From UBA11524 sp963642705 (GTDB lineage: Bacteria; Bacillota; Clostridia; Christensenellales; Aristaeellaceae), in the NCBI GenBank assembly GCA_963642705.1, contig CAVIHU010000006.1:1-64000 (forward strand): a stretch of 64,000 nt of DNA. Direction: 5' to 3'. Below are positions 40,036 to 48,637 of the stretch, piece after piece. The notes under the pieces are model-generated. The model made no database searches. It had not been told where the DNA came from and worked only from the letters and a program-made list of their open reading frames with translations. The number at the start of each line of letters is the position of its first letter. Within the stretch, counting starts at the first letter, position 1. Position numbers and translations under genes: made by a program.

Positions 40036-41348
40036 GAGCTTTCCTTTCCTGATTTGCAAGGTATTTTTCCGTCAGGCATGGGCTTCCCGTTAGGTACAGG
40101 CTTCCCGGTAGGCACGGGCTTCCCGGTAGGCACGGGCTTCCCGTCGGATTCGGGCCTCCCGTCGGAAAAGACAGCGCTCAGCACAGCGAGGTCGTAGAAG
40201 AACATGGATACTGCCTGACCAAAATAGTTTTCCATCATACTCATGATGAAGAAGAGCAGCTGCACGTAAAACGAAAAATCAAGAGCAAGGCTTGAGCAGC
40301 TCCTTTTCTTTTTGAACGTCCGTATGAAAATCCAGAGGATGGGTGCAAACCAGATGACCGTACCGATTATGCCGCGCTCGACAAGCACCGTCAAATACGC
40401 GTTATCAACCAGGGAACCGTCGCCTGCCTCAATCGCCTGACCGACGCCGTAGCCGAAAAACGGATGACTCCAGAAGTTGTCCAGCGCAGTGCGCCAAATC
40501 TCCTGCCGACCGTTGAGCAGATTGCCCGAAAGCCGGGAAAATTTATCCAGCAGACCCTGCATACCCGGGATCCTTTCAATGCCGAAGGACAGCAGAAACA
40601 CGATGCCTGCAATCAACAGCAGCACGCGTGACAGCTTGCTGCGGCTCGTATCAAAGTATACGACCATGAGAATCAGGAACAGCGCAAGTATGGAGCCGCG
40701 GCGCGTCGTGAACAGCACACCGGTGATGAAGAGCGCAATCAGCACAATACTGATGAGCCGCTGTCGCTTCCGCTTTGCATATCGGGCGAGAACAGCAGCG
40801 GTGATGGCTCCAATGGTCATGTACATCGCCGTCATGCTGGTCTGCACCGTAAAGCCGTAGTAGGATGCATTGTAGGTCATCTGGAGGATGATGTCGCTGT
40901 GCGCATAGGACGGCAGCAGGGGCAGGATCACCGCTTTGTATACATCGGGCAGCAGCACCTGCAGGTATATGCACAGCAGATGGACGATGCAGAATGCCAG
41001 CGTGAATTTAAGCAGCCGCTCAGTGGATACATGACGCGCCATCATGGCAGCAACGCCGAGGTAAATGAAGAAGTAGAGCGCACCGATGACCGAATCCCAT
41101 GCATCCGCGGCAAAAAAACACAACGGAAGACCAGCAAGCAGGCTCAGGAACAGAACCGCCTCCGTTTTCTTGACCGGTTGCTTCTTCCAGAGAAGGCTGA
41201 CTGCAGCAATGCAGAGCATGACGGGCCAGAAAATCTGCGGATTCAATCGCAGCACAAAGGAGGATGCGAAGAAAAAATGCCATAGAATGATGAAAGCCGC
41301 CAGTTCAAACAGCCTCGATGATTTGAAAATGCTGCATGAAGATGTCAT
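40005..41348 (-). CDS. O-antigen ligase/polymerase-type membrane protein (Wzy/WaaL-like)
   Basis: 447 residues, about ten membrane helices and a large external loop. The Wzy_C signature is visible in NGRQEIWRTALDNFWSHPFFGYGVGQ followed by DNAYLTVLVERGIIGTVIWF, typical of O-antigen polymerases and ligases. The C-terminal 60 residues are a soluble tail with five GKPVPT-type hexapeptides. Function as repeat-unit polymerase is inferred from the cluster. The start at 41348 has GGAGGACAG upstream. Confidence 0.85.
   Translation of the reverse strand: MTSSCSIFKSSRLFELAAFIILWHFFFASSFVLRLNPQIFWPVMLCIAAVSLLWKKQPVKKTEAVLFLSLLAGLPLCFFAADAWDSVIGALYFFIYLGVAAMMARHVSTERLLKFTLAFCIVHLLCIYLQVLLPDVYKAVILPLLPSYAHSDIILQMTYNASYYGFTVQTSMTAMYMTIGAITAAVLARYAKRKRQRLISIVLIALFITGVLFTTRRGSILALFLILMVVYFDTSRSKLSRVLLLIAGIVFLLSFGIERIPGMQGLLDKFSRLSGNLLNGRQEIWRTALDNFWSHPFFGYGVGQAIEAGDGSLVDNAYLTVLVERGIIGTVIWFAPILWIFIRTFKKKRSCSSLALDFSFYVQLLFFIMSMMENYFGQAVSMFFYDLAVLSAVFSDGRPESDGKPVPTGKPVPTGKPVPNGKPMPDGKIPCKSGKESSWHQEAQAGN
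40066..40155. repeat. 18-bp in-frame tandem repeat in the polymerase gene
   Basis: Five 18-bp units (consensus TTCCCGGTAGGCACGGGC on the plus strand) encoding GKPVPT-like hexapeptides at the C-terminus of the Wzy-like protein, ending 30 bases before the flippase start codon. Confidence 0.88.
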
Positions 41349-41373
41349 CCGCTGTCCTCCTTTCCTGCGACTC

Positions 41374-42471
41374 TTATGCGCCAATCAGCCTGTCAAGCAG
41401 ATTCCGTATATTCCTCTGCCAATCGTATGTTTTTTCATAGTATCTGCTAATGCGCGGGTCGGCCGCCGCGGTTCTTTTCTCTGCATATATCTGCAGAAGC
41501 TGTCGCAGCTGCGCTTCGTCCGCAAAGACATCTCCTGTCAGTCCCTGCACAATTAGCTCCTGCAGGCCGTTGATGGCAGAGCCGATGACCGGCTTGCCGA
41601 ATTTGTATGCAATTGGCAGCACACCGCTTTGGGATGCCTCACGGTACGGCAGGACAACCACGCTGCAATGCTCAAACAGCCAGATCATTTCGCCGTCGGT
41701 GATGAATCGGCAGATGCACACGGTCTGATTCTCCGCCGAGGTCACGTAGCTTTCGCCGGTCAGGTTGACGCCGGCAATAACCACGGGCAGACGATAGGCA
41801 GCATCGCGGCAATTCGCCGCCTGTGCCTGCATCAGCCGGTCAACGCCCTTATAAACGTCGATGCGCCCGAAGAAAAGCGCGAAGCCATCCAAATCATCAA
41901 GCTGCGCCAGCTCCGCCGGCATGACGGGCTCGGCAGGCATCACATGCGCACCCAGCGGAAACAGCACCGCCTTATTGACGTACTGTGGATATTTTTTGCG
42001 GAAAAGCTGAAGAGAATGCTCCGACAGCAGAATGATTGTCTGAACGTGACGATAAGCACGCCTTGCCATGAATTGGCGGAACTTTTCGGACAGCTCGCTG
42101 TAAAGCGTCGGATGATGCGGATGCGGGGTCACGTCATGGATCACCATGGCGCAATGAACACGCCCTGCAAGCGCGTTCATGATGGCAGCGCATCGAACCG
42201 TATCATCCGTTGCAATGACGCAGCGGGGCTGCATCGCCGTGATTTGCTTTGCCAGCTCCTGAACATGCTTCTCCAGACCATGCACGAATTTGGGAAAGTG
42301 ATATTCTCTGATTGCATCGTGAAGGATTTCAGGACACTTTGCCTTCGTCCCTTCAGGCACGAAAAGCACAAAGGGCACGTCCATCTTCATGAGCGTCATT
42401 GCCATTTGATTCGTGAACTGCAACAGCCCTCCGTGATTGAGCGCCGTAAACAGAACGATTTTTTCATGCAT
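41374..42471 (-). CDS. glycosyltransferase, GT-B fold, family 4-like
   Basis: 365 residues. N-terminal acceptor half with LFTALNHGGLLQFTNQMA and VIHDVTPHPHHPT. The C-terminal donor half has FFGRIDVYKGVDRLMQA and LPYREASQSGVLPIAYKFGKPVIGS, the EX7E-like region of GT4 retaining enzymes with the first Glu in the REAS block. It transfers a sugar from a nucleotide donor during repeat-unit assembly; the sugar is unknown. The start at 42471 overlaps the preceding transferase by 8 bases. Confidence 0.85.
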   Translation of the reverse strand: MHEKIVLFTALNHGGLLQFTNQMAMTLMKMDVPFVLFVPEGTKAKCPEILHDAIREYHFPKFVHGLEKHVQELAKQITAMQPRCVIATDDTVRCAAIMNALAGRVHCAMVIHDVTPHPHHPTLYSELSEKFRQFMARRAYRHVQTIILLSEHSLQLFRKKYPQYVNKAVLFPLGAHVMPAEPVMPAELAQLDDLDGFALFFGRIDVYKGVDRLMQAQAANCRDAAYRLPVVIAGVNLTGESYVTSAENQTVCICRFITDGEMIWLFEHCSVVVLPYREASQSGVLPIAYKFGKPVIGSAINGLQELIVQGLTGDVFADEAQLRQLLQIYAEKRTAAADPRISRYYEKTYDWQRNIRNLLDRLIGA

Positions 42472-43537
42472 GCGGTTTCTCCACCTTTCGCGTACACTGC
42501 TCATACACCATGTCGAGCACCGCCTTGTACGCATTGCAGTCAAGCAGCGAAGCAGCCTTGCCGATTGCCGCATCATGCAGACGATTACGCAGCGCGGCAT
42601 CCGTCAGAAGACGAACGGCGGCATCAGCAATCTCGTCATTGTCCTCGCGCAGGAAACCGGTGCAGCCGTCCTCAATCAGCTCCGCCAAACCGTCTGCGGG
42701 AGTGCAGACAATCGGCACGCCGAGCGCCATCGCCTCCAGTGCACACATCGGCAGCCCTTCCCATCGCGAGGTCATCAGCATCAAACGGGCACTTTGGATG
42801 ATCTTGTATGGATTTGCGCAGTAACCGAGCAGGTCAACACAATCCGTCAAATGCAATTCCTGACGTTTTTTTTCGACCGCATCAAGCAGTTCACCCGTGC
42901 CGATGATGGCAGCCTTCATGGTCGGGCAGCGCTTTGCAACTGCTGCGAGAACGTCCATCAGCCGTTCCGGGTTCTTGGCATAGGTCAGCCGACCAACATA
43001 GACGATATCGTAGCGGTATTCAGCCGTGTCCGCCGCTGCTCTTTTCCGAACCTCGTCAATGTCGATGACGTTGTACAGAATGCTGCTTTTTTTCGCAAAT
43101 CGGCGATGAAATGCGTAGCCCTCATAGGATGATTTCGACACCCAGAAGATGTGCGCGGCCTTGTGCGCAGCGATCGTATACGCCGCAGCCTTCAGGGAAA
43201 GAATACGCGAGTCATAATTGTTGTTGTGGATATGGGAAATCAGCGGGATTTTACCGCATGTCAGCGCTGCGAAAAGGCTTGCCTTCATGTCATGCGCATG
43301 AATGATATCCGGCTGTGTTTCGCGGATGACGCGCGCGACTTCCTTCGGCGAACGAGCTGCAATCGGAACGAAGGGGACGCGTCTGCATTCGAGCGCAGCG
43401 CGGATGTTTTCCCCTTCAACGCCGCAAAAAAGCATTTCCGTGTCGAGATCATCCCGGTACATCGCAATGATCTGGCAAACGACATTTTCCGCGCCGGAAA
43501 AAGCATCCGCCATTGTGATGTGCAAAATTCTTCTCAT
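42464..43537 (-). CDS. glycosyltransferase family 4 protein
   Basis: 357 residues. GT-B fold: MRRILHITMADAFSGAENVV at the acceptor side, then IVYVGRLTYAKNPERLMDVL and the donor EX7E signature TSRWEGLPMCALEAMALGVP. Cytosolic face of the membrane. Start at 43537 (GAGGAG upstream), 10 bases after the preceding gene. Middle gene of the three-transferase run. Confidence 0.9.
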   Translation of the reverse strand: MRRILHITMADAFSGAENVVCQIIAMYRDDLDTEMLFCGVEGENIRAALECRRVPFVPIAARSPKEVARVIRETQPDIIHAHDMKASLFAALTCGKIPLISHIHNNNYDSRILSLKAAAYTIAAHKAAHIFWVSKSSYEGYAFHRRFAKKSSILYNVIDIDEVRKRAAADTAEYRYDIVYVGRLTYAKNPERLMDVLAAVAKRCPTMKAAIIGTGELLDAVEKKRQELHLTDCVDLLGYCANPYKIIQSARLMLMTSRWEGLPMCALEAMALGVPIVCTPADGLAELIEDGCTGFLREDNDEIADAAVRLLTDAALRNRLHDAAIGKAASLLDCNAYKAVLDMVYEQCTRKVEKPHA

Positions 43538-43547
43538 CGCTTTCTCC

Positions 43548-44669
43548 TCAGATCGACTCGTAAATCGCCTGATAAGCCGCCACAACATTCGTAATATCAT
43601 AGTGCGCCACAGACTGTCTGTTCATTGTTGCCTGAGCCGCACGGAATTTCGCATCCGTCATCCGGCGCATCAACTTTGACAACGCATGTACATCGTTCGG
43701 CGAAAAAAGGCATTCGTCATTGCGCAGCAGATCCGTGTTGCCGCGGATTTTGCTGGCAATGCACGGCAGTCCGGCAGCCATCGCCTCCATCAATGCGCAT
43801 GGCAATCCCTCGCGGCGGGACGGAAAAATGAAGCAGTCGCAGGCGTTGAGGATCATCGGGATGTCGCTGCGAAAGCCGAGAAACAGGACACGATCCGCTA
43901 CATGAAGGCACTGTGCAGCCTTGCGCAGATGATGTTCCCGTTCTCCCTTGCCGCAGATAACATAATATGAATTGGAAATATCCGCCTCAGCAAATGCGCG
44001 GATAGCGGTCATGTGGTTTTTATTGTCATCAAGCTCACCGACAGACAGGAAAATGAACGCATCCGCCGGAATGCCGAGCATCTGCCGGAATAAAGCAGGT
44101 TCAACCGCCTGCTCCGTGAATCGACCGATGTCCACGCCGACCCCTGGCACCTTGATGACTCGTCCGTTCTGCTTCAGGCGGAAGCGTTGCGCACGCTCGA
44201 AATCCTCGTGGTTGATCGTCAGCAGCAGATCGGTGTCATGGGCGAACACACGCTCCACAGGATAATAGCAAATCCAGTTGATAAGCGGCGCACCCTGCCA
44301 GAAATGAAAGCCGTGCGCCTGATAGATAACGCACGGAATGCCGGCTTTCTTCGCGCAGATCCTGCCCAGCACGCCGCCAATGGGTGTGTTGCAATGGACA
44401 GCATCGTATTTTTCACGCTGCATGAGTGCAAGAAGCTGCTTTTTCGCCTGCGTGTAGTTGCTTATTGCCAGCGGATTCCGCACGAAATCAATGTGCTCTG
44501 CCGTGATGCCATAGGTCTGACAGTCCTCGCGGTAAAGCGCCTGATCTGCATCATTCATATTGCAGGCGATTGTGAAATCAATGTTCAACCGCCGCGCAGC
44601 AAGAATTGCTGAACGCATGAAGGCGTTGATTCGCCGTCCGGACAGGCTGGTGACATATAGCAGCTTCAT
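43548..44669 (-). CDS. glycosyltransferase family 4 protein (EpsD/CapH-like)
   Basis: 373 residues. N-terminal YVTSLSGRRINAFMRSAILA and CNTPIGGVLGRICAKKAGIPCVIYQAHGFHF match the EpsD-like group of capsule GT4 enzymes. Donor site SVGELDDNKNHMTAIRAF and FPSRREGLPCALMEAMAAGLPC. First gene of the cluster, 42 bases downstream of a perfect promoter; GGAGG precedes the ATG. Confidence 0.92.
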   Translation of the reverse strand: MKLLYVTSLSGRRINAFMRSAILAARRLNIDFTIACNMNDADQALYREDCQTYGITAEHIDFVRNPLAISNYTQAKKQLLALMQREKYDAVHCNTPIGGVLGRICAKKAGIPCVIYQAHGFHFWQGAPLINWICYYPVERVFAHDTDLLLTINHEDFERAQRFRLKQNGRVIKVPGVGVDIGRFTEQAVEPALFRQMLGIPADAFIFLSVGELDDNKNHMTAIRAFAEADISNSYYVICGKGEREHHLRKAAQCLHVADRVLFLGFRSDIPMILNACDCFIFPSRREGLPCALMEAMAAGLPCIASKIRGNTDLLRNDECLFSPNDVHALSKLMRRMTDAKFRAAQATMNRQSVAHYDITNVVAAYQAIYESI

Positions 44670-44710
44670 GCAGTTTCCTCCTGTTAGTCAATTCAGCATA
44701 ATCCAAAGCT

Positions 44711-44739
44711 ATTATATGGTTTTCCATGAAATGTGTCAA
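44711..44739 (-). promoter_or_regulatory. consensus promoter of the polysaccharide cluster
   Basis: On the minus strand TTGACA (44739-44734), 17-base spacer, TATAAT (44716-44711): perfect hexamers with perfect spacing, immediately upstream of the first glycosyltransferase. The cluster is probably expressed constitutively from here. Confidence 0.92.
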
Positions 44740-44765
44740 TGGCATTTTCCTGCACAGCGTGCCGG

Positions 44766-46118
44766 TTATGCCATCTTCACAATCTTTGCCGGACGTTCGC
44801 CCGCCTCGTGCATTTTACGGAGCAGCAGCTTTTCCAGTTCATCGCGGATGGATGCATAGGTTGGGTCGCCAACGAGGTTATGCAGCTGAAACGGGTCATT
44901 CGCCATATCATAGAGGAAGTCATCCGCGTAGATGTCGGAATCCGGGTGTTCGCCGCCGTTTTTGCCAGGCGCGTACACGCTGTAAAGGTAGCGTGGCGTA
45001 CGGACGCACCGTCCGACACGGCTTTCGCTGATTTGCGCGAAGATGACGTTCTCACGGTCAGGAAGCGCACCGTCTGCCACCTGATGCAGGTCTTCGCCGA
45101 TCATGTCTGCGGACACTCCTGCCATGGCAAGGAACGTCTTCGGCAGACTTGCAGTGCTGACAAGACCGGTCATCCGCCGACCGCCGCGGAAGCCCGGTCC
45201 GCGGATGACGAGCGGCACGTGCAGGCAAGCATCATGGCAGGAGCGTTTGTAGTCATCGCCTCCGCATAAGTGCACATCACGGTTGCGCGTCTTGAAATGC
45301 GAGCCGTGATCGGACGCAAAGACAATCACCGTATTGTCGAAGATACCCATGCTTTTTAGCTTACTGACCAGCCGCGCGAGGTTGTCATCGAGCCGCCGGC
45401 AGCAGCCGAGATAGTCCGGATACTCCTCCACCGCGTTGCCGGCGAGGGCTGCCAAATCCTGCGGAAGAGTGAAGTCAGCAAAACGCTCCTTTGAACCAAT
45501 GGGTCCCTGATAGTGCCCTGCATCGTTCTGATGATGCGGCTCGATCTGCGAGACGGTCAGGAAAAAAGGGCGCTTGCCGTCATAACCGTTCAAAAATTCC
45601 AGCGCGAAATCGGTGATGCAGTCCGCCCGATAGCCGGTGAAGGCGCGCTTGTTCATATGCTCATCGAATACGTAGCCATCGTAGCCGTGTGATGTGAATT
45701 CCAGCACATCCGCCGCACGCCAGAAACCGCGATAGCCACCCCTTCGCTCCGGCGGAATCGCTGTGACGGTATAATCGATATCAGGCTTTTGGTCGAGTGC
45801 GCCGCTGCTTGCCAGATGCCACTTGCCGACATAGGCGGTTTCGTAGTCGGATTCCTCGAAATAGTCTGCCAGCGTTTTGACATCTTCCGGCAGGGCGAGA
45901 TTGTTGCGGAAGCAGCCGATCTGCGTTGCCCACTGACCTGTCTGGAACATGGCGCGGCACGGACCGCACACGGGCTGCGGACTGTATGCCTGCTCAAAGC
46001 ACACGCCATCCTCTGCCAGCGCATCAAGGCATGGCGTAACAGGCAGCGGCTGACCCATGCAGCCGAGCGTATCCCAACGCTGCTGGTCAGTGAAGTAAAA
46101 CAGGATGTTCGGACGCAT
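44766..46118 (-). CDS. type I sulfatase (cysteine type)
   Basis: 450 residues. The formylglycine signature CGPCR (Cys51-x-Pro-x-Arg55) followed by AMFQTGQ marks a cysteine-type sulfatase; metal ligands are visible in YFTDQQRWDTLG and ASDHGSHF. No signal peptide, so the enzyme is probably cytosolic and acts on imported sulfated sugars. Cys activation needs the radical-SAM maturase encoded directly upstream (12 bases). Together with the YesMN system, the transporter and the hexosaminidase, a sulfated HexNAc-containing glycan such as mucin or glycosaminoglycan is a likely substrate, but the sulfate position is unknown. Confidence 0.92.
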   Translation of the reverse strand: MRPNILFYFTDQQRWDTLGCMGQPLPVTPCLDALAEDGVCFEQAYSPQPVCGPCRAMFQTGQWATQIGCFRNNLALPEDVKTLADYFEESDYETAYVGKWHLASSGALDQKPDIDYTVTAIPPERRGGYRGFWRAADVLEFTSHGYDGYVFDEHMNKRAFTGYRADCITDFALEFLNGYDGKRPFFLTVSQIEPHHQNDAGHYQGPIGSKERFADFTLPQDLAALAGNAVEEYPDYLGCCRRLDDNLARLVSKLKSMGIFDNTVIVFASDHGSHFKTRNRDVHLCGGDDYKRSCHDACLHVPLVIRGPGFRGGRRMTGLVSTASLPKTFLAMAGVSADMIGEDLHQVADGALPDRENVIFAQISESRVGRCVRTPRYLYSVYAPGKNGGEHPDSDIYADDFLYDMANDPFQLHNLVGDPTYASIRDELEKLLLRKMHEAGERPAKIVKMA

Positions 46119-46130
46119 GGAAATTCCTCC

Positions 46131-47237
46131 TCATTTGATGATTTGCTTTCGGAGCATGGCGGCAATTCCCGTCAGCGGCGGCAAGGTTTCGTGCAGAAAG
46201 TCAGCATAGCCGCAGAAATCCTCGCAGCGAATGCACATGGTATCGCGCATTCTTGGACACCCGCCGCCGCACAGCCTCCGATACGCGCATTTGCCGCACA
46301 TGGACGGCAGCACCCTTTGCAGGCGTTTTGATACAGACGGCTTGGCCAGCACCGATTCGAGCGAATCCGTCAGCAGGTTGCCGCTGCGGAAATCATCCGT
46401 GCAGTAAAAGTCACAGGGATACACGCTGCCGTCCGCTTCAACCACAATCTGCGGAAGACAGCGTCCGTCCAGCCCACAGGCAGATGTCCGGCCTGTCACC
46501 AGCAGCTCAATCAGATCATCGAACAGCTTGACGCTGCATGGGTTCCTGCCGCCAAGCTCGCTCGCCCACAGATAGAAAATCACCTTGTAGAACGATGCAA
46601 ATCCTTCCGGTGTCAGATGATGCGGCGAAGGCGACCCATCAAGCGCACCTATGCACGGCGTGAACTGGATGTACGGAATATCCATCATCCGGAGCGCCTT
46701 CCAGACTATTTCCGGCTGAGCAGCCGCCTCCTTCGTGAGCGTGCTGAGCACATTGAAAGGCATGCCGTGATGGCGGAGGAGTGCAATTGCTTGTCGCACG
46801 CGTTCGGAGGTGCCGTTGCCTGACGCATCCTTTCGGAGCGCGTCATGTGCCGCAAGCGGAAGGTCGAGCGACACGCCCATCAGCAGATTGGGACGCCTGA
46901 GCAGCCTGCACCAGTCGTCATCCAGCAGGAGACCATTTGTCTGGAAAGCATAGGAAACGCGCAGTTCATGCTCCCATGCTGCCGTGATGCTGAAGAATCG
47001 GCGGTAAAAGGGCAGTCCGGCCAATGTTGGCTCGCCGCCCTGAAACACGAAGCATACCGCGTCACCGGATGACAGCGAAGCGCGGATGTTTTCCAGCAAT
47101 CGGGTCAATGTGCTTTCCGTCATTACGGGCAGGCAGCGGTTTGCCCTATGCGCGCTGACATCCGCATAGAAGCAGTACCCGCAGTGCATGTTGCATGCCG
47201 ACGAGGCAGGTTTCATCAGAAACGTCAGTGCCTTCAC
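46131..47237 (-). CDS. anaerobic sulfatase-maturating radical SAM enzyme
   Basis: 368 residues. Radical SAM cluster motif CNMHCGYC (Cys15, 19, 22), then FVFQGGEPTLAG, FQTNGLLLDDDW, and a C-terminal SPASM region with many cysteines (CGLDGRC, DGSVYPCDFYC, CGKCAYRRLCGGGC) for two more 4Fe-4S clusters. This is the anSME type that oxidises the active-site Cys of the neighbouring sulfatase to formylglycine without oxygen. The GTG start overlaps the response-regulator stop (GTGA). Confidence 0.93.
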   Translation of the reverse strand: MKALTFLMKPASSACNMHCGYCFYADVSAHRANRCLPVMTESTLTRLLENIRASLSSGDAVCFVFQGGEPTLAGLPFYRRFFSITAAWEHELRVSYAFQTNGLLLDDDWCRLLRRPNLLMGVSLDLPLAAHDALRKDASGNGTSERVRQAIALLRHHGMPFNVLSTLTKEAAAQPEIVWKALRMMDIPYIQFTPCIGALDGSPSPHHLTPEGFASFYKVIFYLWASELGGRNPCSVKLFDDLIELLVTGRTSACGLDGRCLPQIVVEADGSVYPCDFYCTDDFRSGNLLTDSLESVLAKPSVSKRLQRVLPSMCGKCAYRRLCGGGCPRMRDTMCIRCEDFCGYADFLHETLPPLTGIAAMLRKQIIK

Positions 47238-48637
47238 GAACCGATCCCCTCGTCCCTTTCGTTTGCGCCGGTATATTTGCCCGGGCTTGTGCCGGTCAGC
47301 CGCTTGAATGTCTTGATGAAATGGAAGTAGTCGTTGAAGCCAACGCGGTCACACACCTCCGCAATAGACAGGTTGGTGGTGGCGAGCAGTTCTTTCGCCT
47401 TCTCCACGCGCAGCTCCGTCAGATATTTGCGGTAGGTCGTGCCGGATTCGCGGCTGAACAGCCGGCTGACATAAGCTGATGTCATGTGGAGGACATCCGC
47501 GAGGGTGTTCAGGGACAAATCGTCATCGTAATGCCGGTGAATGTAGCGGATGATTTGCAGAAAGTGGATGTTGCTGCTCTCGAACGCCGGATCCGCAGGC
47601 GACGCAGGTGCCGCCGCAAGCCGGATGAGGTCGCTCAGCATCTCCTGCACGCTGCCGTACATGGACAGCAGATGGCTCAGGTCGTACGCATAGCCGCTTT
47701 CGTCCTCCTCAAAGGATGGATCGAAGCGATAGTTGTGCACCATGTTGCTGATGCGGAATGCGCAGCCGATGCTGATGTCCGGCAAATGCTCCTGCATGTC
47801 CCGAAGCAACTGCGTCAGGCGCGCGTCATCGCGGTCGGCGATCGCATCCTGCAGCCTTGACAGCACGGCGCGGTCGTCTGCTCCGCAGGTGCAGATCGCC
47901 TGATGTCTGCCTGTGATGAATCGATTAAGCGCCATCGCAACCGCCGTGCGCAAATCGGACGGCAACGTTCCGGCACTGCTCGGCGAAGTCAGGTAGCCAA
48001 ACCCGTTCAGCTGATAGCGGCGAACAGTTTCATCCGCCTGCATTTGTGTCAGCGGATGGTCAAGAAAGAAGCAGGGACGTCCCTTCCAGATGCGGACGCT
48101 GCCGCGCCCGAGACGAATGTGCTCGGCTCCGCCGCCGTCCGCTACAGCGATATAGAAGCAATCCGGATTCAGTCCGAAGCTGCGCAGTGCATTCCGGACG
48201 ACATCGGTCTGTTCCTCCGCAATGGCAGCTGCAAGCTGTTCCTCGCGGCTCGGTGCGGCATTGCGTTCCAGATGGAGAACCGCCTTCTTGAGGCACGCGC
48301 ACAAATCTGCCGTATCAACCGGCTTCAGGCAGTAACCGATGACGCCGCACTCAAACGCCTTCTGCGCGTAGGCGAAATCCGCATGACCGCTGATGATAAT
48401 ACCCTGCGTGTCCGGTGAAAGCTGCGTCAGTTCGCGGAAGAGCTCAAGTCCGCTGCCGCCCGGCATTTTGATATCCGACACGACAATGTGGAACGGCCGT
48501 TGCCCTGCAAGCTTGAGCGCCTGTGACATGCTGGATGCTTCACCGGAAACCTCCAGATTCATCGACGCCCACGGAATGCTCTCCTTGAGCGAAACAATCA
48601 CGTTCTCCTCATCGTCTACAATCAGCACTCGATACAT
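47234..48637 (-). CDS. response regulator, YesN/AraC type
   Basis: 467 residues. N-terminal receiver with DDEEN, phosphoacceptor Asp55 (VVSDIKMPGGSG) and KPVD; a middle region of about 230 residues; C-terminal AraC-type DNA-binding domain (LSLNTLADVLHMTSAYVSRL and RVGFNDYFHFIKTFKRLTG). It overlaps the cognate sensor gene by 16 bases. Likely activates the divergent transporter operon at 50.6 kb and its own sulfatase operon in response to the sensed glycan. Confidence 0.93.
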   Translation of the reverse strand: MYRVLIVDDEENVIVSLKESIPWASMNLEVSGEASSMSQALKLAGQRPFHIVVSDIKMPGGSGLELFRELTQLSPDTQGIIISGHADFAYAQKAFECGVIGYCLKPVDTADLCACLKKAVLHLERNAAPSREEQLAAAIAEEQTDVVRNALRSFGLNPDCFYIAVADGGGAEHIRLGRGSVRIWKGRPCFFLDHPLTQMQADETVRRYQLNGFGYLTSPSSAGTLPSDLRTAVAMALNRFITGRHQAICTCGADDRAVLSRLQDAIADRDDARLTQLLRDMQEHLPDISIGCAFRISNMVHNYRFDPSFEEDESGYAYDLSHLLSMYGSVQEMLSDLIRLAAAPASPADPAFESSNIHFLQIIRYIHRHYDDDLSLNTLADVLHMTSAYVSRLFSRESGTTYRKYLTELRVEKAKELLATTNLSIAEVCDRVGFNDYFHFIKTFKRLTGTSPGKYTGANERDEGIGS

